From: Desulfovibrio sp. UBA4079
Lineage (GTDB): Bacteria; Desulfobacterota; Desulfovibrionia; Desulfovibrionales; Desulfovibrionaceae
Assembly: GCA_002382645.1 (NCBI GenBank)
Contig: DFYP01000004.1
Location: 1 to 5,307 of the forward strand
Length of the DNA stretch: 5,307 nt
Direction of reading: 5' to 3'
Position numbers and translations under genes: made by a program. Positions 1 through 4,564 of this stretch are shown here, piece by piece. Positions within the stretch are counted from its first letter, which is position 1, and each line of letters opens with the position of its first letter. The notes beneath the pieces were generated by a model, which made no database searches, had not been told where the DNA came from, and saw only the letters and a program-made list of their open reading frames with translations.

Positions 1-426
1 CGCTTCGTCTGCGTGGGGCACGGGCCTTTGGCCGGGCCGCTCCGGGCCAGGACCCGGGACCTGGGGCTGGAGGACCGCCTGGTCTGGGCCGGGGAGCGGC
101 CGGACATGCCCGCGGTGTACAACGCCCTGGACGTCTGCTGCCTCACGTCCCGGAGCGAGGGCTTTCCCAATGTCCTGGCCGAGGCCATGGCCTGCGGCCT
201 GCCCTGCGTGAGCACGGATGCGGGGGATGCGGCCGAAATCGTGGGGGACACGGGCCTGGTCGTGCCGGTGCGGGACCCCGGGGCCCTGGCCCGGGCCCTG
301 GTCCGGATGCTCCGCGAGCCGGGGCCGGGCCCGGCCGCCCGCGCCCGCATCCTGGAGCGTTATTCTCTGGAGCGGATGGCGGAGCGCACCGAGGCCCTGC
401 TCCGGGGGCTCACTCCCCGTCCATGA
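1..426 (+). CDS. Glycosyltransferase, GT4-like, C-terminal part (5' end outside window)
   Basis: Reading frame 1 is open from the first base to the TGA at 424-426 (141 codons), so the gene starts upstream of the window. What remains looks like the C-terminal nucleotide-sugar-binding Rossmann domain of a GT-B fold glycosyltransferase. It has VGHGP at residues 5-9, a DRLVWAGERPDMPAVYNALDV stretch (about 25-45), and the diagnostic GT4 EX7E motif at E53 and E61 within SEGFPNVLAEAMACG. A GLPCV, then ...AAEIVGDTGLVVP, then a helical tail with YSLERM complete the usual family ending. By family knowledge these are retaining enzymes that transfer sugar from a nucleotide donor in envelope polysaccharide, LPS or glycolipid synthesis. 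Donor and acceptor cannot be read from this fragment. Its last 17 bases overlap the 3' end of the convergent 86-aa gene. The family call is secure; the specific role is unknown. Confidence 0.88.
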   Translation, partial: RFVCVGHGPLAGPLRARTRDLGLEDRLVWAGERPDMPAVYNALDVCCLTSRSEGFPNVLAEAMACGLPCVSTDAGDAAEIVGDTGLVVPVRDPGALARALVRMLREPGPGPAARARILERYSLERMAERTEALLRGLTPRP

Positions 427-670
427 GCAGGCGCTTGGCCACGTCCAGGTCGTAGAGGGCCAGGGGGTTGCGGCCGGTCTCCCGGGACTTGAACATCTCG
501 GCCGCGGCCTTGACGATCTCCAGGGAGAGCCAGCCGTGGCGCTCCCAGACGTCCGGGTCCTGGCGGTTCCAGAGGCGGAATTCGATGCGGCCCATGTTGT
601 CGCGCACGTACATGCGCGCGTCCCGGTCCTGCAGGCTGGGGTGGTAGTAGAGGCCTCGTTCGTCTTTCAT
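410..670 (-). CDS. Conserved-looking small protein of unknown function, 86 aa
   Basis: I do not recognise a named family. The product is 86 aa, soluble-looking, with no signal peptide, membrane segment or cysteine. It is charged and aromatic-rich: an N-terminal part with GLYYHP and RDARMYVRDNMGRIEFRLWNRQ (about residues 6-37), which could form beta strands, then a helical part (WLSLEIVKAAAEMFKSRE, about 47-64) and a C-terminal LYDLDVAKRLLMDGE. The start is well supported. The ATG (670-668) overlaps the TGA of the upstream CxxCxxCC gene as ATGA, and GGAG lies at 680-677, 6 bases before it. This layout suggests translational coupling and a shared pathway or complex with that neighbour. The 3' end overlaps the glycosyltransferase tail by 17 bases. 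I consider it a real gene because of its non-biased composition and the coupling. Its function cannot be inferred from sequence alone. Confidence 0.78.
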   Translation of the reverse strand: MKDERGLYYHPSLQDRDARMYVRDNMGRIEFRLWNRQDPDVWERHGWLSLEIVKAAAEMFKSRETGRNPLALYDLDVAKRLLMDGE

Positions 671-1296
671 GTGCGTCTCCGGGCGGCGGTCAGGGCCGGA
701 GCGAGCTGCTCCAGCGGGCGGCCGAAAAGGAAATCAAGGATCGCAGGGTCCATGCCCGATTTTTCCGCCACGAGCAAGCGCACCTCGCGGTCCCAGCCGA
801 GCATGGCGGCCCGGCCTTGCCGGTCTTCGGGAGCGTCGCTCTCCAGGAGCCGGGCAAAGCCGGACACCGGGCAGCGTTGCTCGTGCTCCGCGATGAGTTC
901 CAGCAGGGGATGGCCGGGGGGCAGGATGTCGCGCCGGGTCAGGCGGTCCCGGGCATAGACCCGCTCCAGATCCCGGGTGTCCTGGCAGGACAGGACCCGG
1001 CATTCCAGGGGGCGGGCCGCGTAGATGGCGCAGGCCGCGCCCTCTTCCTGGAAGAACAGGCAGGTCCAGGCCCCGTCCCGGCCGCGGAGCTTGACGATTT
1101 CCGTCTCCAACGGCTCCAGCCTGCCGCGTACCTGGTCCAGGGCCGGTTCCCCGGCGCGCAGGGTCACCAGGTCGGCAAGGTCCGGGCCGCCGGGGGTCCG
1201 CAGCAGGGGCAGGTCCTCACGGTGCAGGGCGGGTCCGCCCTTGCGGCAGCACTCCCCGCAACGGGAGCAAAGAGGGGGTTTTTCTGTGGGATTCAA
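667..1296 (-). CDS. YkgJ-type CxxCxxCC putative Zn/Fe-cluster-binding protein
   Basis: With a TTG start at 1296-1294 this encodes 209 aa. Its N terminus carries the hallmark CSRCGECC (C10, C13, C16, C17). Further cysteines follow in the order typical of the family: C79, C89, C99 and C104, the last three in CAIYAARPLECRVLSC. Together these eight cysteines match the YkgJ/FliB-like CxxCxxCC family (Pfam UPF0153 type), thought to chelate zinc or an iron-sulfur centre. The exact biochemical role is undefined. The frame is open to a TTG at 1482, but that would add 62 Pro/Arg-rich residues and place the start inside the -35 box of the dsrA promoter. Another TTG lies at 1395. I prefer 1296 because the cysteine motif is normally very near the N terminus, but its Shine-Dalgarno is weak (only AAGAAA-like upstream). 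The stop overlaps the next gene's start as ATGA. Confidence 0.82.
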   Translation of the reverse strand: MNPTEKPPLCSRCGECCRKGGPALHREDLPLLRTPGGPDLADLVTLRAGEPALDQVRGRLEPLETEIVKLRGRDGAWTCLFFQEEGAACAIYAARPLECRVLSCQDTRDLERVYARDRLTRRDILPPGHPLLELIAEHEQRCPVSGFARLLESDAPEDRQGRAAMLGWDREVRLLVAEKSGMDPAILDFLFGRPLEQLAPALTAARRRT

Positions 1297-1475
1297 GTTT
1301 TTCTTGAAAGCGGCGGCGGTTTTGGGTAATAATTCACAAGCGCCCGCTTTGGCGGGTGTGAACGCCCTGTTACCCGCACGGCTGGCGGTTGGCAAGGGCT
1401 GGTGACCACGGCGCCTCCCAGGGGCGGGCCGCTTGGCTCGCGGGGGGGGAGGAGTCGCTGTCCGGCGTTTTTCGG
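1297..1475. other. Intergenic region between the divergent YkgJ-type gene and the dsr promoter
   Basis: No gene is supported here. The frames that stay open encode Pro/Arg-rich, low-complexity peptides typical of GC-driven shadows. The stretch must hold the promoter of the minus-strand pair, but I could not find a convincing -35/-10. The best minus-strand candidate is TTGCCA (1395-1390) with a poor TAACAG (1372-1367) 17 bases on. It contains the nested inverted repeat at 1324-1375, a run of eight G (1442-1449), and a T-run just before the dsrA -35 box (about 1468-1472). Confidence 0.6.
1324..1375. repeat. Nested inverted repeat (52 bases, three stem segments)
   Basis: Three complementary pairs are nested around base 1349: GGGTAA (1324-1329) with TTACCC (1370-1375), TTCACA (1333-1338) with TGTGAA (1357-1362), and CCCGC (1343-1347) with GCGGG (1352-1356) closing a TTTG loop. 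The segments are separated by asymmetric bulges of 3 and 7 bases and of 4 and 0 bases. No T-tract follows on either strand, so it is not a canonical intrinsic terminator. It lies 28 bases upstream of the preferred TTG start of the minus-strand YkgJ-type gene, and about 100 bases upstream of the dsrA promoter. It could be a leader hairpin of the minus transcript or a protein-binding dyad. Confidence 0.6.
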
Positions 1476-1505
1476 TTGACAAAAAATGCCGGACTTTCGT
1501 ACATT
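1476..1505 (+). promoter_or_regulatory. Sigma70-type promoter of the dsrABD operon
   Basis: A perfect -35 hexamer TTGACA (1476-1481) is followed, after 18 bases, by TACATT (1500-1505), which matches the TATAAT consensus at four of six positions. A short T-run precedes the -35. The expected transcription start is near 1512, giving a leader of roughly 190 bases before the dsrA ATG. It is the only strong promoter I see in the gene-free stretch, and it points the right way for a highly expressed respiratory operon. A second TTGACA at 1589-1594 has no reasonable -10 at 16-18 bases. Confidence 0.72.
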
Positions 1506-1523
1506 GGGAACCCTGCGTCCCAA
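1504..1523. promoter_or_regulatory. Dyad TTGGGA-N8-TCCCAA over the dsrA start site (candidate operator)
   Basis: TTGGGA (1504-1509) and TCCCAA (1518-1523) form a perfect 6-bp inverted repeat with an 8-base spacer. It overlaps the end of the -10 box and the predicted transcription start. A repressor bound here would block initiation. Alternatively, it is simply a 5'-terminal hairpin of the mRNA. I cannot match it with confidence to a known Desulfovibrio regulator motif. Confidence 0.4.
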
Positions 1524-1699
1524 GCTTCCGGTCTGGGTTTTCACCCGCGCCATCACGGGAAGCCGCAGCCCCTGTTTGTTTCCGGTCCTTGACAGCGGAG
1601 GATATTCGTCTGGGCTCGCCGGCCTACGCCGCAGGCCACAAGTCCGGACGTGCGAGAGTTGGCAGGCAACATTTTAAAAAAACAATGGAGGTTAAGGGA
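1512..1699 (+). other. Predicted long 5' leader of the dsr mRNA
   Basis: About 188 bases separate the predicted transcription start from the dsrA ATG. There is no ATG within it before 1685, so no ATG-initiated upstream peptide. It can form several small hairpins: GCTTCC (1524-1529) with GGAAGC (1558-1563), enclosing GGGT-TTTC-ACCC (1535-1546), and GGCCT (1621-1625) with AGGCC (1633-1637). The octamer TTCCGGTC occurs twice (1526-1533 and 1580-1587). The last 30 bases before the ribosome binding site are AT-rich (ATTTTAAAAAAAC, 1671-1683), which should leave the start region unstructured and favour strong translation. I recognise no known riboswitch class. Confidence 0.45.
1687..1692 (+). promoter_or_regulatory. 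Ribosome binding site that sets the dsrA start
   Basis: GGAGGT ends 7 bases before the ATG at 1700. An in-frame ATG at 1685 overlaps this Shine-Dalgarno and has none of its own. The start at 1700 also gives the family-typical N terminus MAKHKTPLLDQL and the standard length of 437 aa. Confidence 0.85.
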
Positions 1700-3013
1700 A
1701 TGGCGAAACACAAAACCCCCTTGTTGGACCAGCTGGAAAGCGGGCCGTGGCCCAGCTTTGTGTCCGACATAAAGCAGGAATGCGCGAGCAGGGCCAAGAA
1801 CGCCAAGGGCGTTGACTATCAGGTCCCGGCCGACTGTCCCGACGACCTGCTGGGCGTTCTGGAAATGTCGTACGTGGACGGCGAGACCCACTGGAAGCAC
1901 GGCGGCATCGTGGGCGTGTTCGGCTACGGCGGCGGCGTCATCGGCCGCTACTGCGACCAGCCCGAGATGTTCCCGGGCGTGGCGCACTTCCACACCGTGC
2001 GCGTGAACCAGCCCTCGGGCCTCTACTACACCACCGAGTTCCTCCGTCAGATCTGCGATCTGTGGGAGCTCCGCGGCTCCGGCCTGACCAACATGCACGG
2101 CTCCACCGGTGACATCGTGCTCCTGGGCACCACCACCCCGCAGCTGGAAGAGATCTTCTTCGACCTGACCCACAAGATGAACACGGACCTGGGCGGCTCG
2201 GGCTCCAACCTGCGCACCCCGTCCTGCTGCCTGGGCCAGTCCCGCTGCGAGTTTGCCTGCATCGACACCCAGCAGCTGTGCCATGACCTGACCAACACCT
2301 ATCAGGACGAGCTGCACCGTCCGGCCTTCCCCTACAAGTTCAAGTTCAAGGTGGACGGCTGCCCCAACGGCTGCGTGGCCGCCATCGCCCGTTCCGACTT
2401 CTCGATCATCGGCACCTGGCGTGACGAGATCCGCATCGACCAGAAGGCCGTGGCCGCCTACGTCGGCGGCGAGATCAAGCCCAACGCCGGCGCCCACGCT
2501 GGCCGCGACTGGGGCAAGTTCGACATCCAGAAGGAAGTCGTGGACCGCTGTCCCACCGGCTGCATGAAGTTCGAGGGCGGCAAGCTCGAGATCAACAACA
2601 AGGAATGCGTGCGCTGCATGCACTGCATCAACGCCATGCCGCGCGCCCTGCGGATCGGCAACGACCGCGGCGCCAGCATCCTCTGCGGCGCCAAGGCCCC
2701 GATCCTGGACGGCCCGCAGATGTCCTCGTTGCTCGTGCCCTTCATCAAGGCCGAGGAGCCCTACGACGAGATCAAAGAGATCGTCGAGAACCTCTGGGAC
2801 TGGTGGATGGAAGAGGGCAAGAACCGCGAGCGCCTGGGCGAGACCATGAAGCGCCTGTCCTTCCAGAAGCTTCTGGAAGTGACCAACCAGAAGGCCGATG
2901 CCCGTCACGTCCGCGAACCGCGCCACAATCCGTACATCTTCTGGAAGGAAGAGGAAGTGAAGGGTGGCTGGCAGCGCGACATCGCCGACTACAGAAAGAA
3001 GCACCAGAAGTAA
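1700..3013 (+). CDS. dsrA: Dissimilatory sulfite reductase alpha subunit
   Basis: The 437-aa product is the alpha chain of cytoplasmic DsrAB, an alpha2beta2 enzyme that carries out the electron-consuming reduction of sulfite in sulfate respiration, with DsrC as partner. The cysteines of the siroheme-linked [4Fe-4S] site are C177, C183, C221 and C225, the CX5C plus CX3C pattern in TPSCCLGQSRC and GCPNGC. The inserted ferredoxin domain has C284 (CPTGC) and C303, C306, C309 (CVRCMHC) for a second [4Fe-4S]. N-terminal landmarks include THWKHGGIVGVFGYGGGVIGRYCDQPEMFPG (about 63-93) and GSGLTNMHGSTGDIVLLGTTTPQ (about 126-148). In Desulfovibrio desulfoviridin the alpha-chain tetrapyrrole is reported to be largely iron-free sirohydrochlorin, with catalysis at the beta chain. 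An extra C176 sits beside ligand C177. The gene is first in the operon, 18 bases before dsrB. Full-length and intact. Confidence 0.98.
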   Translation: MAKHKTPLLDQLESGPWPSFVSDIKQECASRAKNAKGVDYQVPADCPDDLLGVLEMSYVDGETHWKHGGIVGVFGYGGGVIGRYCDQPEMFPGVAHFHTVRVNQPSGLYYTTEFLRQICDLWELRGSGLTNMHGSTGDIVLLGTTTPQLEEIFFDLTHKMNTDLGGSGSNLRTPSCCLGQSRCEFACIDTQQLCHDLTNTYQDELHRPAFPYKFKFKVDGCPNGCVAAIARSDFSIIGTWRDEIRIDQKAVAAYVGGEIKPNAGAHAGRDWGKFDIQKEVVDRCPTGCMKFEGGKLEINNKECVRCMHCINAMPRALRIGNDRGASILCGAKAPILDGPQMSSLLVPFIKAEEPYDEIKEIVENLWDWWMEEGKNRERLGETMKRLSFQKLLEVTNQKADARHVREPRHNPYIFWKEEEVKGGWQRDIADYRKKHQK

Positions 3014-3031
3014 CAAGGGGAGGACACCACT

Positions 3032-4177
3032 ATGGCCTTCATCTCTTCCGGATACAATCCCGACAAACCGATGGAGAACCGGATCACGGACATCGGTCCT
3101 CGTCACTTTGGCGATTTCCTGCCGCCGGTCATCAAGAAGAACAAGGGCAAATGGGCCTACCACGAGATCCTCGAGCCCGGCATCCTGCTGCACGTGGCTG
3201 ATTCCGGCGACAAGGTCTACACCGTGCGCGTCGGCGCCGCCCGTCTCATGTCCATCTCGCACATCCGCGAGATTTGCGACATCGCTGACAAGTTCTGCGG
3301 CGGCCACCTGCGGTTCACCACCCGCAACAACGTCGAGTTCATGGTGGGCACCGAGGACGAGGCCAAGGCCCTGAAGAAGGAGCTCAACGGCCGCAAGTTC
3401 GCGGGCGGTTCCCACAAGTTCCCGGTCGGCGGCACCGGCGCCGGCGTGACCAACATCGTGCACACCCAGGGCTGGGTGCACTGCCACACCCCGGCCACGG
3501 ACGCCTCCGGCACGGTCAAAGCCACCATGGACGCCGTGTTCGATGAGTTCGTGAACATGCGCCTTCCCGCCCCGGTGCGCATCGCCATGGCCTGCTGCCT
3601 GAACATGTGCGGCGCCGTGCACTGCTCCGACATCGCCATCCTGGGCATCCACCGCAAGCCTCCGATCATCGACCACGAGCACCTGGACAACATGTGCGAA
3701 GTGCCCCTGGCCGTGGCCGCCTGCCCCACCGGCGCCATCCGTCCCACCAAGACGGACTTCCAGGGCAAGCAGGTCGCCACCGTGGCCATCAAGCAGGAGC
3801 GCTGCATGTTCTGCGGCAACTGCTACACCATGTGCCCCTCGCTGCCGCTGTCCGACAAGGAAGGCGACGGCATCGCCATCATGGTGGGCGGCAAGATCTC
3901 CAACCGCATCACCCGCCCGGCCTTCTCCAAGGTCGTGGTGCCCTTCATCCCGAACGAGCCGCCCCGCTGGCCTTCGATGACCAAGGTCATCAAGAAGATC
4001 CTGGACGCCTACTCCAAGGACGCCCGCAAGTACGAGCGTCTGGGCGACTGGGCGAACCGCATCGGCTGGGAGCGCTTCTTCGAGAAGTGCGGCCTGGAGT
4101 TCTCGCATCACCTGATCGACGACTTCCGTGATCCGGCCTACTACACCTGGCGCCAGACCACGCAGTTCAAGTTCTAG
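3032..4177 (+). CDS. dsrB: Dissimilatory sulfite reductase beta subunit
   Basis: The 381-aa product is the catalytic beta chain paired with DsrA. The siroheme-[4Fe-4S] ligands appear as C151 (GWVHCHTPA) and C188, C189, C193 (ACCLNMCG). The ferredoxin domain has C231 (CPTGA) and C258, C261, C264 with C268 (CMFCGNCYTMC). The N terminus MAFISSGYNPDKPMENRITDIGP and the C terminus ending YYTWRQTTQFKF are those of Desulfovibrio DsrB, and the length equals the usual 381 aa. The start is set by GGGGAGG (3017-3023), 8 bases before the ATG. The 18-base gap to dsrA, with no terminator or promoter, means co-transcription. The codon choice in dsrAB (nearly all AAG for Lys, mostly CGC/CGT for Arg) is more selective than in the flanking genes, as expected for an abundant enzyme. 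Full-length and intact. Confidence 0.98.
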   Translation: MAFISSGYNPDKPMENRITDIGPRHFGDFLPPVIKKNKGKWAYHEILEPGILLHVADSGDKVYTVRVGAARLMSISHIREICDIADKFCGGHLRFTTRNNVEFMVGTEDEAKALKKELNGRKFAGGSHKFPVGGTGAGVTNIVHTQGWVHCHTPATDASGTVKATMDAVFDEFVNMRLPAPVRIAMACCLNMCGAVHCSDIAILGIHRKPPIIDHEHLDNMCEVPLAVAACPTGAIRPTKTDFQGKQVATVAIKQERCMFCGNCYTMCPSLPLSDKEGDGIAIMVGGKISNRITRPAFSKVVVPFIPNEPPRWPSMTKVIKKILDAYSKDARKYERLGDWANRIGWERFFEKCGLEFSHHLIDDFRDPAYYTWRQTTQFKF

Positions 4178-4187
4178 CAAAACCAAA

Positions 4188-4218
4188 AGGGCGCGGGAGG
4201 GTTTCCCTCCCGCGCCCT
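4188..4218 (+). other. Perfect 14-bp hairpin between dsrB and dsrD
   Basis: Bases 4188-4201 (AGGGCGCGGGAGGG) are exactly complementary to 4205-4218, with a TTT loop. The stem starts 10 bases after the dsrB stop and ends 10 bases before the AAGGGG ribosome binding site of dsrD. On the plus strand no T-tract follows, so full intrinsic termination is unlikely. It more plausibly blocks 3' exonucleases, protecting dsrAB mRNA, or causes partial attenuation, lowering dsrD relative to dsrAB. Read on the minus strand, the stem is followed by TTTTGGTTTT and would look like a terminator for antisense transcription. Confidence 0.75.
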
Positions 4219-4241
4219 GCACTCAACCAAGGGGCAATGCC

Positions 4242-4484
4242 ATGGTGCTTGACACGAACGAGGCGAAGAAAAAGATCGTTGAGTTCTGCGAGTCCAAGTC
4301 CAAGACCAAGACCAAGTTCTACTTCAACGACTTCACGGACCTGTTCCCGGACGAAAAGGCCCGCGACGTCAAGAAGATCCTGACCGTCCTGGTCAACGAA
4401 GGTGTGCTCGTGTTCTGGTCCAGCGGCAGCACGACCATGTACGGCATGGCCGGAGCCGGCAAGCACGCCGAGGGCGAGGACTAG
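4242..4484 (+). CDS. dsrD: Dissimilatory sulfite reductase accessory activator DsrD
   Basis: An 80-aa cytoplasmic protein beginning MVLDTNEAKKKIVEFCESKS. It has the DsrD hallmarks: a Lys-rich helical N terminus (about 9-25), KFYFNDFTDLFPDEKARDVKKILTVLVNEGVL (25-56) as the winged-helix core, and a wing-like FWSSGSTTMYGM (58-69), then a polar tail. The family is about 78-80 aa and has a winged-helix fold. It was once suspected to bind DNA and later work describes it as an allosteric activator of DsrAB sulfite reduction. It is regarded as a marker of the reductive rather than the oxidative Dsr pathway. The start is chosen over the out-of-frame ATG at 4237 by reading frame and by AAGGGG (4229-4234), 7 bases upstream. 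It is the third gene of the operon, 64 bases after dsrB and separated from it by a hairpin. A strong terminator follows. Confidence 0.95.
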   Translation: MVLDTNEAKKKIVEFCESKSKTKTKFYFNDFTDLFPDEKARDVKKILTVLVNEGVLVFWSSGSTTMYGMAGAGKHAEGED

Positions 4485-4515
4485 GCCTTAGTTCCCGCAT
4501 TGGACGTTCGAGAGG

Positions 4516-4546
4516 GCCTTGCCCAGAATCTGGGCAAGGCTTTTCT
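4516..4546 (+). terminator. Rho-independent terminator after dsrD
   Basis: GCCTTGCCCA (4516-4525) pairs perfectly with TGGGCAAGGC (4531-4540) around a GAATC loop, giving a 10-bp stem followed directly by TTTTCT. The stem begins 31 bases after the dsrD stop. It should end most dsrABD transcripts before the downstream CbiA-type gene, whose ATG is only 18 bases beyond. Confidence 0.88.
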
Positions 4547-4564
4547 CGTTCCAGCGCCCCCGCC

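Noticed and set aside
817..1405. Plus-strand open frames of 170 and 126 codons opposite the YkgJ-type gene
   Set aside because: Their composition is that of antisense shadows, while the minus-strand frame has the full ordered cysteine set of its family.
1589..1610. Second TTGACA in the leader as an alternative dsrA promoter
   Set aside because: No acceptable -10 lies at 16-18 bases. The AT-rich GATATT is only about 6-8 bases away.
1433..1699. Upstream in-frame extension of dsrA to 1433
   Set aside because: It would run through the promoter. The GGAGGT at 1687-1692 and the standard DsrA length and N terminus fix the start at 1700.
1553..4222. Minus-strand open frame of 889 codons antisense to dsrA and dsrB
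   Set aside because: It is a shadow of the strong third-position GC bias in dsrAB. Its translation is Val/Ala/Gly/His/Asp-rich with no recognisable domain, and the plus-strand genes are unmistakable.
4500..4529. Possible promoter TTGGAC-N18-CAGAAT for the CbiA-type gene
   Set aside because: Both hexamers are weak matches and they lie within the terminator region. It cannot be supported without start-site mapping.
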